A stretch of 64,000 bases of DNA from Streptomyces griseiscabiei (GTDB taxonomy: Bacteria; Actinomycetota; Actinomycetes; Streptomycetales; Streptomycetaceae): NCBI RefSeq assembly GCF_020010925.1, contig NZ_JAGJBZ010000005.1, positions 248,001-312,000 on the forward strand, given 5' to 3'. The notes under the pieces are model-generated. The model worked only from the letters and a program-made list of their open reading frames with translations. It had not been told where the DNA came from and made no database searches. Positions 25,839 through 34,685 of the stretch are shown here, one piece after another; positions within the stretch are counted from its first letter, which is position 1; each line of letters begins with the position of its first letter. A program made the translations under genes and the position numbers.

Positions 25839-26950
25839 CACAGCACACGGATGTGGTGGTGGTCGGCGGCGGCCAAGCCGGGCTCGCCGCCGGCTACCAC
25901 CTGCGCCGGCGCGGCCTCGACTTCGTGATCCTGGACGGGGAGGCGGCACCGGGCGGGTCCTGGCAGCACATGTGGGACTCCCTGCACCTGTTCTCCCCGG
26001 CCGCCTATTCCTCGCTGCCCGGCCGGCTCATGCCCGCCCAGCCCGGCGAGACGTACCCGGATGCCGGGCACGTGGTGGACTACCTCACCGACTACGAGAA
26101 GCGCTACGGATTGCCTGTCCAGCACGGCACCCGCGTGACCGCCGTACGCCGCGACGGCGCGAAGCTCCTGGTCGAGGCCGACTCAGGCACCTGGCGAGCC
26201 CGCGCGGTCATCAGCGCCACCGGCACCTGGACGCGGCCCTTCCTTCCCGCCGTCCCCGGCCGCGGTCTCTTCACCGGCCGACAGTTCCACACGGTGAACT
26301 ACCGCTCACCGGCCGACTTCGCCGGCCAGCACGTGATGGTGGTCGGCGGCGGGAACTCCGGCGCCCAGATCGCCGCCGACCTCACCCTCGACGGCCATGC
26401 CGAGGTGACGTGGGCGACGCAGCGCCCGCCGCGGTTTCTCCCCGACGACATCGACGGCCGCGCTCTGTTCGACGTCGCCACCGCCCGCCGCCGCGCCCTC
26501 GACGCCGGCCGCACGGACACCGGCGGCGTCGCCTCCCTCGGCGACATCGTGGCCGTGCCGGCGGTCCGCGCCGCCCGGGACGCCGGGCTTCTGCACGTGA
26601 AGCCGATGTTCGCCCGGCTCACCGCTACCGGTGTCCGATGGTCCGACGGCAGCCAGAGCGATGCGGACGCGATCGTCTGGTGCACCGGCTTCCGCCCGGC
26701 GCTGTCCCACCTCGCCCCGCTCAACCTGCGCGGGCCGCGGGGAGGCATCCCCACCGATGGCACACGGGCTGTTGGCGAGCCGCGGCTGCATCTGCTCGGC
26801 TACGGCGACTGGACCGGGCCCGCCTCTGCCACCCTGATCGGGGTGGGGCGCCCGGCCGGGGACACGGTCCGTCACATCGCCGGGCAGCTGTCCACCGGGC
26901 GGATCCTTGGAGCGGGAGAAGGCCGCAGCGGGAGCCGGACCGTACGATGA
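25835..26950 (+). CDS. arsO: Flavin-dependent monooxygenase of the ars operon (ArsO type)
   Basis: GTG 25835 overlaps the acr3 stop; 371 residues. Two Rossmann motifs are present: FAD-binding VVVGGGQAGLAAGYHL at the N-terminus and NAD(P)H-binding VMVVGGGNSGAQIA near residue 170, with an ATG-type motif (ISATGTWTRPFLP). This is the layout of class B flavin monooxygenases found as ArsO in Streptomyces arsenic clusters. The exact reaction of ArsO is not established; oxidation of an arsenical is plausible. Confidence 0.82.
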   Translation: MTQHTDVVVVGGGQAGLAAGYHLRRRGLDFVILDGEAAPGGSWQHMWDSLHLFSPAAYSSLPGRLMPAQPGETYPDAGHVVDYLTDYEKRYGLPVQHGTRVTAVRRDGAKLLVEADSGTWRARAVISATGTWTRPFLPAVPGRGLFTGRQFHTVNYRSPADFAGQHVMVVGGGNSGAQIAADLTLDGHAEVTWATQRPPRFLPDDIDGRALFDVATARRRALDAGRTDTGGVASLGDIVAVPAVRAARDAGLLHVKPMFARLTATGVRWSDGSQSDADAIVWCTGFRPALSHLAPLNLRGPRGGIPTDGTRAVGEPRLHLLGYGDWTGPASATLIGVGRPAGDTVRHIAGQLSTGRILGAGEGRSGSRTVR

Positions 26951-26954
26951 GCGC

Positions 26955-27359
26955 GTGACCTCCTCTGTGCAGCTGTCGAGCCGCCGCCCTGCGGGGCGGC
27001 TGTTCGCGCTGCTGGTGCTGGCGGTGCTCGCCGGCCTGCTGGGCATGCATGCCCTCGGCCCCGGCGGAGCGCCGCCAGTGCGTGCGGAGGCGGGCCACGA
27101 CATGGTGATGGCCGTGTCCCCCGATGCTTCGCACGCGAGCGCGGGATGCTCGCACACGGACGGCGGGACGAGTCACCTTGAGCACGCGGACGGGTCCTGT
27201 GCGGCGGCCGGAATCGGTTCCGCCTACGCGCCTCCCCCGCTGGCCGGCGCCCTGCCGGGCACGCCCCTCATCCCTGCCTCGCTGGTGCCGGCTGCTGCCT
27301 TGGCCGAGACCGGGCGGGATCCGCCGGACTTGTCTGAGCTGCAACTTCTTCGGATCTAG
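26955..27359 (+). CDS. DUF6153-like exported protein
   Basis: GTG 26955 is the start that places a basic N-terminus (SSRRPAGR) in front of the hydrophobic stretch LFALLVLAVLAGLLGMHAL. The 134-residue product then has a His/Cys-containing segment (ASAGCSHTDGG, LEHADGSCAAA) and ends with the PPDLSELQLLRI tail typical of DUF6153 proteins. These are membrane-anchored, potentially metal-binding, and often lie beside DUF305 and copper genes, as here. The function is unknown. Confidence 0.72.
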   Translation: MTSSVQLSSRRPAGRLFALLVLAVLAGLLGMHALGPGGAPPVRAEAGHDMVMAVSPDASHASAGCSHTDGGTSHLEHADGSCAAAGIGSAYAPPPLAGALPGTPLIPASLVPAAALAETGRDPPDLSELQLLRI

Positions 27360-27483
27360 AGCGACCCGCACGGCACCCTGGCCGGTTTGTTCCCCGGTAG
27401 CCGGTGTCGCGCTTCGGCACGCCCTCATCCCATGAACATGCGTGCGCCCTGTCGTGGGTGCGCGCTCAAGGAGTTGCATCACC

Positions 27484-28110
27484 ATGATCAGCAAGCGTTC
27501 TCTCGTCCGTCGTACCGCCGCCGGGGCCGCCGCGGGTGCGGCCGCGCTCGTCCTGGCAGCCTGCGGCGGCAACGGCGACAGCTCGGCCGGACACGATGGC
27601 CACACCACCGCGTCCCCGTCCGCATCGGCGTCGGCCTCCCAGGGCCGGCACAACGCCGCCGACGTCGCCTTCGCCAAGGGCATGATTCCCCACCACCGCC
27701 AGGCCGTGGAGATGGCCGACCTCGCCCCCACCAGGGCCGATTCGGCGCAGGTGAAGAAGCTCGCGGAGGACATCAGGAAGGCCCAGGACCCGGAGATCAA
27801 GACCATGTCCGGCTGGCTGACGTCCTGGGGCGAGGAGGTGCCCGCCGACGGCGCCATGGACCACTCCATGCACGGCACGAGCGGCATGATGAGCGCCGAG
27901 GAGATGGACAAGCTCAAGAACTCCTCGGGCAAGGCGTTCGACACCGCCTTCATGGAAATGATGATCAAGCACCACGAAGGTGCGGTGGCGATGGCCAAGA
28001 CCGAGCAGGCCGACGGCGCCTACGAGCCCGCCAAGACCATGGCCGCAGCGATCGTCACCTCCCAGACCAGCGAGATCACCCAGATGAACAAGCTGCTCGG
28101 CAAGAACTGA
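27484..28110 (+). CDS. DUF305 lipoprotein (copper-associated)
   Basis: ATG 27484 follows AAGGAG. Lipobox LVLAACGG near residue 25 shows a secreted lipoprotein. The mature part of the 208-residue protein is a ferritin-like four-helix DUF305 domain with its two repeated His motifs, GMIPHHRQAVEMADLA and MMIKHHEGAVAMAKTE, plus a Met/His-rich insertion (MDHSMHGTSGMM). DUF305 proteins are linked to copper homeostasis; surface copper binding is likely. It is followed by its own terminator. Confidence 0.88.
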   Translation: MISKRSLVRRTAAGAAAGAAALVLAACGGNGDSSAGHDGHTTASPSASASASQGRHNAADVAFAKGMIPHHRQAVEMADLAPTRADSAQVKKLAEDIRKAQDPEIKTMSGWLTSWGEEVPADGAMDHSMHGTSGMMSAEEMDKLKNSSGKAFDTAFMEMMIKHHEGAVAMAKTEQADGAYEPAKTMAAAIVTSQTSEITQMNKLLGKN

Positions 28111-28125
28111 CCGGACACCGCAGGT

Positions 28126-28155
28126 GCGGGTGGGCGCCGTCCGGCGCCCACCCGC
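28126..28155 (+). terminator. Terminator after DUF305 gene
   Basis: A perfect 13-bp stem GCGGGTGGGCGCC / GGCGCCCACCCGC with a GTCC loop. Confidence 0.8.
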
Positions 28156-28201
28156 CGCGGCACCCCCCGCCTGGTTTCCCCGCCGACAGCTTGGACCCGA
28201 C

Positions 28202-29104
28202 GTGATCACCCCTGCCCGCAAACTCCAGCGCCGCGGCCGGACGGCCGCCCTCCTGGCAGCAGCCTTTGCACTGCTTGCCGCCTGCTCCACCTCAGGACCC
28301 GACCAGAACACCACCGCCGCCGCAGACCCCGGAACCGGTCACCTGCACGGGCTCGGCGTCGACCCGGCCGACAACGCCGTCTACGCCGCCGGCCACCACG
28401 GCGTCTTCCGCCTCACCGGCAAGAAGGCGGCCCGCGTGGCCGACCGCTACCAGGACACCATGGGCTTCACCGTCACCGGCCCGTCCACCTTCCTGGCCAG
28501 CGGCCACCCCTCCCCGGCCGACCCGGAAGCCCGGTCACCGCACCTGGGCCTGATACGCAGCACGGACGCCGGCCGGACCTGGAGCACGCTGTCCGCCGAA
28601 GGCGAAGCAGACTTCCACGCCCTCGAACAGGCCGGCAGCACGCTGTACGGGTTCGACAGCCAGAGCGGGAAGCTGTGGGCCAGCACCGACGGCGGCCGCA
28701 GCTGGGACCAACGCGCCGCCCTGCCTCTGCTCGACCTCGCCGCCCACCCCCAGAACCCCCACACGGTCTGGGCGGCCACCGGAAGGGGGCTTGAGCACAG
28801 CACGGACGCCGGGCGCACCTTCCGGGCCGTCCCCGCCGCCCCGGGGCTGGTCGCCGTCGACGAGCCGGAGCCCGGACTCCTCATCGCGCTGGCCGCGGAC
28901 GGCCGCGTCGTCAGCAGCCGCGGCGGCCAGACGTGGACCGAGAGCGGCCGCCTGCCCGAAGACGGCGAGCCCACCGTGCTCACGGCGGTGACCGCGCAGC
29001 GCCTGCTGGCCGCCGACAGCACCGACACCGTCTACGAGTCCACCGACGCCGGCCGCACCTGGGCCGTCCTCCACCGCCCCTCCGCAGCCGCCGACAACCA
29101 CTAG
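28202..29104 (+). CDS. Exported beta-propeller with Asp-box (BNR) repeats, F510_1955-like
   Basis: GTG 28202; 300 residues. Lipobox ALLAACST indicates a lipoprotein. The mature domain contains Asp boxes (STDAGRTW, STDGGRSW, STDAGRTF, STDAGRTW), each marking one blade of a sialidase-type beta-propeller, and the GHLHGLGVDPADNAVYAAGHHG opening seen in the F510_1955 family. These proteins are called glycosylhydrolases in databases, but catalytic residues are not obvious. They usually sit beside DUF305 and copper genes. A binding or metal-related role is more likely than sialidase activity. Confidence 0.8.
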   Translation: MITPARKLQRRGRTAALLAAAFALLAACSTSGPDQNTTAAADPGTGHLHGLGVDPADNAVYAAGHHGVFRLTGKKAARVADRYQDTMGFTVTGPSTFLASGHPSPADPEARSPHLGLIRSTDAGRTWSTLSAEGEADFHALEQAGSTLYGFDSQSGKLWASTDGGRSWDQRAALPLLDLAAHPQNPHTVWAATGRGLEHSTDAGRTFRAVPAAPGLVAVDEPEPGLLIALAADGRVVSSRGGQTWTESGRLPEDGEPTVLTAVTAQRLLAADSTDTVYESTDAGRTWAVLHRPSAAADNH

Positions 29105-29108
29105 AGGA

Positions 29109-29125
29109 ATACCCCTGGGGGGTAT
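29109..29125. promoter_or_regulatory. CsoR/CstR-family operator 1
   Basis: ATACCCCTGGGGGGTAT, a near-palindrome of the G-tract type bound by CsoR/CstR/RcnR proteins, about 45 bp before the DUF4396 gene. Matching sites occur at 31019, 31055 and 34007. Confidence 0.7.
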
Positions 29126-29170
29126 ATTGTTCTGGATGTGGGATCCGGGAACGGGCCACACAGGACGGGA

Positions 29171-29701
29171 ATGGGGATGAACGTCATGGACCACACCGCT
29201 CACCACACCGACGACCACACCGCCCACCAGGCACATCACGGTCACGACCACGGCGGCCATGCGGCCGGGGCGTCCTGGCCGACGGCGGCGAAGGCGACGC
29301 TGCACTGCCTGACCGGCTGCGCCATCGGCGAGATCCTCGGCATGGTCATCGGTACCGCCCTGATGTGGGGCAACGTGGAGACCATGGTCCTGGCGATCAC
29401 GCTCGCGTTCGTCTTCGGCTATTCCTTCACCCTGTTCGCGGTCCGCCGGGCCGGCCTGGACTTCAAGACCGCGATCAAGGTCGCGCTCGCCGCCGACACC
29501 GTCTCGATCGCGGTGATGGAGCTCGTCGACAACGGCATCATCGCCCTCACCCCCGGCGCGATGGACGCCCACCTCTCCGACGGGCTGTTCTGGTCGGCGC
29601 TCCTGGGCGGCTTCGCGGTCGCCTTCGTGATCACCACGCCGGTGAACAAGTGGATGATCGGCCGCGGCAAGGGCCACGCTGTCGTCCACGCCTACCACTG
29701 A
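29171..29701 (+). CDS. DUF4396 membrane protein with His-rich N-terminus
   Basis: ATG 29171 (29186 also possible); 176 residues. The first ~45 residues are extremely His-rich (HTAHHTDDHTAHQAHHGHDH), a likely metal-binding tail. The rest is a DUF4396 domain with about four membrane segments, including a Cys-containing TM1 region (LHCLTGCAIGEILGMVIG) and conserved acidic residues (ADTVSIAVMELVDNGI). The family is uncharacterised and frequently found with copper genes. The operator in front suggests CstR/CsoR control. Confidence 0.8.
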   Translation: MGMNVMDHTAHHTDDHTAHQAHHGHDHGGHAAGASWPTAAKATLHCLTGCAIGEILGMVIGTALMWGNVETMVLAITLAFVFGYSFTLFAVRRAGLDFKTAIKVALAADTVSIAVMELVDNGIIALTPGAMDAHLSDGLFWSALLGGFAVAFVITTPVNKWMIGRGKGHAVVHAYH

Positions 29702-29708
29702 CCCCGGC

Positions 29709-29738
29709 CGCCCGGCGCACCGCATGGTGCGCCGGGCG
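29709..29738 (+). terminator. Terminator after DUF4396 gene
   Basis: A perfect 13-bp stem CGCCCGGCGCACC / GGTGCGCCGGGCG with loop GCAT. Confidence 0.8.
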
Positions 29739-29834
29739 CGTTCGCGCCGGCGGGGGTTAGCTGGAGGGGTACCGGGGGCTCGCGAGGCGGCTTGCCGGAG
29801 TCGCCGGCCCCGCGGCACCAAGGAGGCACACGTG

Positions 29835-30245
29835 ATGTCCAGCACCGTCAAGGACATGCTCGCCACCTACCCGGCCGACCTCGGCGACATCGACCAGGCC
29901 AAGCTCGCTACCTGCATCGAAGCATGCATCGCCTGCGCACAGGCGTGTACGGCATGCGCGGACGCCTGCCTGTCGGAGGGCATGGTGGGCGATCTGACCA
30001 AGTGCATCCGCACCGACATGGACTGCGCCGACATCTGCACCGCCACCGCCTCGGTGCTCTCCCGCCACACCGGCTACGACGCCAACATCACCCGCACGAT
30101 GCTCCAGGCGTGCGCCATGGTCTGCAAGGCGTGCGGCGACGAGTGCGCATCCCACGCCGACATGCACGAGCACTGCCGCGTCTGCGCCGAAGCCTGCCGC
30201 TCCTGCGAGAGCGCCTGCAACGAACTGATCGAGGCCCTGGGCTGA
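29835..30245 (+). CDS. Cysteine-rich four-helix copper storage protein (Csp3-like)
   Basis: The start is ATG 29835 after AGGAGG (GTG 29832 is also possible); 136 residues. There is no signal peptide, so it is cytosolic. Cysteines recur at helix spacing: CIEACIACAQACTACADAC, then KCIRTDMDCADIC, then CAMVCKACGDEC, then HCRVCAEACRSCESAC. This lines the core of a four-helix bundle as in Csp proteins, which store many Cu(I) ions. It would buffer cytosolic copper alongside DUF305 and DUF4396. Confidence 0.9.
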   Translation: MSSTVKDMLATYPADLGDIDQAKLATCIEACIACAQACTACADACLSEGMVGDLTKCIRTDMDCADICTATASVLSRHTGYDANITRTMLQACAMVCKACGDECASHADMHEHCRVCAEACRSCESACNELIEALG

Positions 30246-30516
30246 GACCGGGCTCGCTTCCGCGACAGGCCGCGACGGTCAGGGATCGGGCAGGTTGGCG
30301 AAGATTGATGCCGCGATCTGCGCGGCGCACTGTCGGCTGATGACGTGGCCGGGCACCTCGGGGCGTCTTCTTGGCCCGAACGTCGGCGTTGTGATGCTGG
30401 TGAAGAAGGTCAGCGCGTCGCGGCAGGTCCTCGCCGGGGGGCGCATCCAGGGCGCTGCCCGATGAACGCCACCGCGCTCGCAGATCCGCTCGCCACGACG
30501 CCCTTCCCTGTCCCGG

Positions 30517-30891
30517 TCAGGCCGCAGCCGGCGGGGTCAGCAGGTTGCCCATCGCCGCCAGCACGGACGGCTCAACCCGGTAGTACACCCAGGTGCCGCG
30601 TCGCTCGGAGGTGAGCAGCCCGGCTTCCTTCAGTTTCTTCAGGTGGTGGGAGACGGTGGGTTGGGAGACGCCGACGTCGGAGATGTCGCACACGCATGCC
30701 TCCCCGCCCTCGTGGGAGGCCACGGCGGAGAACAGCCGCAGCCGCACCGGGTCACCGAGGGCCTTGAACATCCGCGAGGCCGTCTCGGCCTCCTCGGCGG
30801 TCATCGGGCGCTCGCTCAGCGGCGGGCAGCACGGCACCACCCCCTGGCCGTCGGCGGGCTCAAGCAGCGGCAGCACCTTCGCATTCGACAT
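30517..30891 (-). CDS. arsR: ArsR/SmtB repressor with ACVC metalloid site
   Basis: 124 residues from ATG 30891. A CC pair lies in the N-terminal extension (VVPCCPPL). The wHTH contains the classical alpha-3 site ACVCDIS, then VSQPTVSHHLKKLKEAGLL. It stands alone on the minus strand; its own start is overlapped by an inverted-repeat operator (30884-30915) whose core recurs upstream of the flavoprotein gene at 37364. It thus probably controls itself and that distant operon in response to As(III)/Sb(III). The 270 bp downstream (30246-30516) hold no gene I can support. Confidence 0.88.
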   Translation of the reverse strand: MSNAKVLPLLEPADGQGVVPCCPPLSERPMTAEEAETASRMFKALGDPVRLRLFSAVASHEGGEACVCDISDVGVSQPTVSHHLKKLKEAGLLTSERRGTWVYYRVEPSVLAAMGNLLTPPAAA

Positions 30892-30915
30892 GCGTCTATG
30901 TTGACACGCGTCGAA
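30884..30915. promoter_or_regulatory. ArsR operator A
   Basis: Inverted repeat TTCGAC (30884) and GTCGAA (30910) enclosing TCTATGTTGAC. The same 11-bp core occurs at the same offset from the symmetry centre in the repeat at 37272-37301. Confidence 0.62.
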
Positions 30916-31018
30916 CCAGCAGGCCCACCCGTCGCTGATTCCGCTTAGGCGAAGGGTCGTTTGCGTAGGCCACTCCCTATAAGTCGACGGCCTGAGCGGC
31001 AGTCGTCACGCTCCCCTC

Positions 31019-31036
31019 GATACCCCCCTAGGTATC
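31019..31036. promoter_or_regulatory. CsoR/CstR-family operator 2
   Basis: GATACCCCCCTAGGTATC has perfect GATACC/GGTATC arms. It lies 61 bp upstream of the MBL-rhodanese gene. Confidence 0.68.
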
Positions 31037-31054
31037 TCTGTTACGGTGGATTGA

Positions 31055-31072
31055 GATACCCCGGGGGGTAAT
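31055..31072. promoter_or_regulatory. CsoR/CstR-family operator 3
   Basis: GATACCCCGGGGGGTAAT, 25 bp before the MBL-rhodanese start and 36 bp from operator 2 (centre to centre). A double operator allows cooperative repression. Confidence 0.7.
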
Positions 31073-31096
31073 CGTGTTGTGAGGAGAGTGTGAGCC

Positions 31097-32470
31097 GTGT
31101 TCTTTGCCGAGATCCTTGAGACGGAAGGTTTGGGCAACCGCAGCTATCTGGCCGGCAGGGCCCGGGCGGCGGTGGTGGTGGATCCGCCGCGGGACATCGA
31201 CCGGGTGATCGCGGCAGCGGCCCGGCGCGGGGTCAGGATCGCGGCCGTCGCGGAGACGCACGTGCACAACGACTACGTCACCGGCGGCCTGGAGCTGGCC
31301 CGGCTGACCGGCGCCCGCTACCTGGTGCCCGCCGGTGCGTCGGTGGCGTACGCCCGGGTCGCGGTGGCCGACGGCGATGTCGAGGAGATCGACGAGGGCC
31401 TGGTGCTGCGGGCCGTGGCCACCCCCGGTCACACCCCGCACCACACCTCCTACGTACTGGAGGAGAACGGGCGAGCGGTCGCCGCGTTCACCGGCGGCTC
31501 GCTGCTGATCGGCAGCGTGGGCCGCCCCGATCTGGTGGAGCCGCGACTCACCGAACAGCTGGCCCGGGCCCAGCACGCCTCCGCGCACCGGCTCGCCGCC
31601 GAGCTGGCCGATGAGGTGCCGGTGATGCCGACGCACGGGTTCGGCAGCTTCTGCTCCGCCGGCCAGAGTGGCGGCGAGCACAGCACCATCGGCACGGAGA
31701 AGGCGGCCAACCCGGCGCTCCTGAAGGACGTGGAGACGTTCGTCAAGGAGCTGCTGGCCGGGCTGGACGACGTTCCGGCCTACTACGCACACATGGGCCC
31801 GGCCAACGCCGCGGGCCCCGTCCCGGTGGACCTGACCGCCCCGGAGCGCGCGGACGCGGGGGAGATCGCGCGCCGTCTGGCGGCCGGGGAGTGGGTCGTG
31901 GACCTGCGCAGCCGTGTGGCGTTCTCGCAGGGCCATGTGGCGGGCTCGTTCAACTTCGAGGTCGAGGGCCAGCTCGCCACCTACCTGGCGTGGATGATGC
32001 CGTGGGGCAAGCCGGTCACCCTGCTCGCACAGAGCGCCGAGGACCTCGCCCGTGCCCAGCGTGAGCTCGCCCGGGTCGGCATCGACCGCCCCGCCGCCGC
32101 AGCCGTGGGTTCCCCGGCCGACTGGGCCGGTGAGGGGGCGCCGCTCGCTTCGTTCCCGCGGGCGACGTTCGCCGACCTGGCTGCCGCACGCGAGCGGGGC
32201 GAGGAGCCGGTGGTGCTGGACGTGCGCCGCGACGGCGAGCGAGCCGGTGGCTGGATCGAGGGCAGCGTGCACATCCCGGTCCACCAGGTCCACCAGCGCC
32301 TTCACGAGGTGCCCGCCGGGACGGTGTGGGTGCACTGCGCGGGCGGCATGCGCGCGGCGATCGCCGCCTCCGTCCTGGACGCCTCGGGACGTGACGTCGT
32401 CGCCGTAGACGACGGCTACACCGCGGCCGCCGACGCCGGCCTCACCCTCGTCACGCCCGCCCAGCACTGA
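31097..32470 (+). CDS. Persulfide dioxygenase-rhodanese fusion (CstB-like)
   Basis: GTG 31097; 457 residues. The N-terminal metallo-beta-lactamase domain (1-~245) has the iron ligands ETHVHNDY, TPGHTPHH and an MPTHGFGSF segment, as in ETHE1-type persulfide dioxygenases. Two rhodanese domains follow: the first (about 255-345) has LLAQSAED where the active Cys would be and is probably inactive; the second (about 355-450) has the Cys in WVHCAGGMR. The enzyme oxidises low-molecular-weight persulfides to sulfite or thiosulfate. It begins the operon with rhodanese and exporter genes, behind two operators. Confidence 0.9.
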   Translation: MFFAEILETEGLGNRSYLAGRARAAVVVDPPRDIDRVIAAAARRGVRIAAVAETHVHNDYVTGGLELARLTGARYLVPAGASVAYARVAVADGDVEEIDEGLVLRAVATPGHTPHHTSYVLEENGRAVAAFTGGSLLIGSVGRPDLVEPRLTEQLARAQHASAHRLAAELADEVPVMPTHGFGSFCSAGQSGGEHSTIGTEKAANPALLKDVETFVKELLAGLDDVPAYYAHMGPANAAGPVPVDLTAPERADAGEIARRLAAGEWVVDLRSRVAFSQGHVAGSFNFEVEGQLATYLAWMMPWGKPVTLLAQSAEDLARAQRELARVGIDRPAAAAVGSPADWAGEGAPLASFPRATFADLAAARERGEEPVVLDVRRDGERAGGWIEGSVHIPVHQVHQRLHEVPAGTVWVHCAGGMRAAIAASVLDASGRDVVAVDDGYTAAADAGLTLVTPAQH

Positions 32471-32535
32471 CCGCACCACCCGATCCCCGCCGGGCCACCA
32501 GAGCCGGCCGGGTCACAGGCACCAGAGGAAGCACC

Positions 32536-32895
32536 ATGCTCTTGCCCGAATGCGGCCCCGGCCGCGTCACACCGGCACAGGCCCACCGCGCCGTCGAGGA
32601 CGGCTCCGCACTGCTCGCCGACGTCCGCGAGGAGGACGAGTTCCAGGCCGGTCACGCCCCTGCGGCCTTCTTCCTGCCGCTGTCCCGGCTGGCCGGGGGC
32701 GCGGACCTGCCCAGCCGGATGGACGGCCGTGACCTGCTGCTGATCTGCCGCTCCGGGCACCGCTCCCAGCAGGCCGCCCGGCTGCTCGCCGACCGCGGTG
32801 TCACAGCGGTCGACGTCACCGGCGGGATGCGCGCCTGGGTGGCCGAGGGCCTGCCCGTGCAGGACGCGCACGGGGCGGCGGGCAGCGTCATATGA
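32536..32895 (+). CDS. Single-domain rhodanese
   Basis: 119 residues; ATG 32536 follows GAGGAAG. A complete rhodanese fold with substrate loop LICRSGHRSQQAA, whose Cys carries the persulfide, and the closing DVTGGMRAW motif. It transfers sulfane sulfur between thiols, cyanide or sulfite. It overlaps the exporter gene by 4 bp (ATGA). In a CstR-type operon it works with the dioxygenase to detoxify sulfide and persulfide. Confidence 0.9.
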   Translation: MLLPECGPGRVTPAQAHRAVEDGSALLADVREEDEFQAGHAPAAFFLPLSRLAGGADLPSRMDGRDLLLICRSGHRSQQAARLLADRGVTAVDVTGGMRAWVAEGLPVQDAHGAAGSVI

Positions 32896-33641
32896 CCGCG
32901 CTCCTTCTCGCCCTGCTCGCCGGGGCGCTGGTCGGCCTCGCTCTGGGATCGCTCGGGGCGGGCGGCAGCATCCTGACCGTCCCCGCCCTGATCTACCTGC
33001 TCGGCTTCAGTCCGGCCGAGGCCACCACCGCCAGCCTGATCATCGTGATCGTCACCTCGCTCACCGCGCTGCTGGCCCACGCCCGGGCCGGGACGGTGCG
33101 CTGGCGGGCCGGCCTGCTCTTCGCCGCGGCCGGGCTGGGCCCTGCCGCGGCGGCCGGCCTGCTGTCCGCGCACATCCCCGCCGCCGTGCTGACCCTGGCC
33201 TTCGCCGCCCTCGCGGTCCTCGCCGGACTGCGCATGCTGCGCCGCAGGACACCGTCCGAAGACGTGACAGCGCCCGCCTCCGTGCCCCGCGCCACGGGGG
33301 CGGGAGCCGCACTGGGCGCGGTGACCGGGTTCCTCGGGGTCGGCGGCGGCTTCCTCGCCGTACCCGCCCTGGTGGCGGCACTGGCGGTGCCGATGAGCGC
33401 GGCCGTCGGCACGAGCCTGCTGGTCATCATCGCCAACGCGCTGGTCGCTCTCGCGGCCCGCGCGACGACCGAGGTCAGCCTGGACTGGGCCCTGATCATG
33501 CCGTTCATCGCGACGGCGGTCCTGGGCGCCTGGGACGGCAAACGCCTGTCCGCGAAGGTCAGGCCAGCCACCCTGCAGCGGGCCTTCGGCACCCTGCTGC
33601 TGGCAGTCGCCGCGGTGATGGCGACGGGCACCCTGCTGTGA
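32892..33641 (+). CDS. TauE/SafE-family sulfite/anion exporter
   Basis: 249 residues with about eight membrane segments in two related halves, each with the family motif: LGSLGAGGSILTVPALIYLLG at the N-terminus and GFLGVGGGFLAVPALVA in the middle. It probably exports sulfite or a sulfonate made by the persulfide dioxygenase. It is the last gene before a long terminator. Confidence 0.88.
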   Translation: MTALLLALLAGALVGLALGSLGAGGSILTVPALIYLLGFSPAEATTASLIIVIVTSLTALLAHARAGTVRWRAGLLFAAAGLGPAAAAGLLSAHIPAAVLTLAFAALAVLAGLRMLRRRTPSEDVTAPASVPRATGAGAALGAVTGFLGVGGGFLAVPALVAALAVPMSAAVGTSLLVIIANALVALAARATTEVSLDWALIMPFIATAVLGAWDGKRLSAKVRPATLQRAFGTLLLAVAAVMATGTLL

Positions 33642-33645
33642 CACA

Positions 33646-33699
33646 CCCGTGGGGCCTGCCGTGCACGCACCATCGGTGCGTGCACCCAGGCCCCACGGG
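33646..33699. terminator. Long compound terminator
   Basis: Nested perfect stems CCCGTGGGGCCTG / CAGGCCCCACGGG and GTGCACGCACC / GGTGCGTGCAC, between convergent genes, with TTTTT beginning shortly after on the plus strand. Confidence 0.85.
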
Positions 33700-33713
33700 G
33701 GGACGAAAGTTTT

Positions 33714-34040
<327 letters not shown>

Positions 34041-34060
34041 TCAGAAAGGCGAACCATTCC

Positions 34061-34633
34061 ATGACCACTCCCACCGCACTCGCCCCCGCCCAGGCCGCCG
34101 CCCGCTTCGGCGAGTTCACCGTGATCGACGTCCGCACCCCCGGCGAGTACGCCACCGGACACCTGCCCGGCGCCCACAACATCCCCCTGGACCGCCTCGA
34201 CGAGGCCACCGACGCCCTGAAGAAGGCCGCCCAGCGCGCCCCGCTCCTTATCGTCTGCGCCTCCGGAGCCCGCTCCGCCAAGGGCTGCGAGAAGCTGGCC
34301 GCCCAGGGCATCGACGCCACCACCCTCGAAGGCGGCACCACCGCCTGGACCGCCGCCGGCCGGGAGACCGAGCGCCCGACGGGGGCCCGCGCGACCTGGC
34401 CCATGGACCGCCAGGTCCGCCTCGCCGCCGGCACCCTGGTCCTCGCCGGCTTCCTCGGCGGTCTCGCCTGGACGCCCGCGCACTGGCTGTCCGGGGCGAT
34501 CGGCGCCGGACTCGTCTTCTCCGGCGCAACCAACACCTGCGGCATGTCCGCAGCCCTGGCCAAACTCCCCCACAACCAGCCGCCCAAGAGTGCGGTCTCG
34601 TTCCAGGAGACCCTGCTGCGCGTGGCCGCCTGA
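34061..34633 (+). CDS. Rhodanese with C-terminal DUF2892 membrane domain
   Basis: 190 residues. Rhodanese domain (1-~105) with active loop IVCASGARSAKG; then a DUF2892-type domain with two membrane segments (LAAGTLVLAGFLGGLAW and a GAIGAGLVFSGATNTCGM helix). It anchors sulfurtransferase activity at the inner face of the membrane, possibly to receive extracellular sulfur compounds. Divergent from the CstR-like gene and controlled by the shared operator. Confidence 0.9.
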   Translation: MTTPTALAPAQAAARFGEFTVIDVRTPGEYATGHLPGAHNIPLDRLDEATDALKKAAQRAPLLIVCASGARSAKGCEKLAAQGIDATTLEGGTTAWTAAGRETERPTGARATWPMDRQVRLAAGTLVLAGFLGGLAWTPAHWLSGAIGAGLVFSGATNTCGMSAALAKLPHNQPPKSAVSFQETLLRVAA

Positions 34634-34685
34634 CCCCACCCCGGTACCCCGTGGGATGTGATGTCACTGTGGCAGGGATTCCCGG

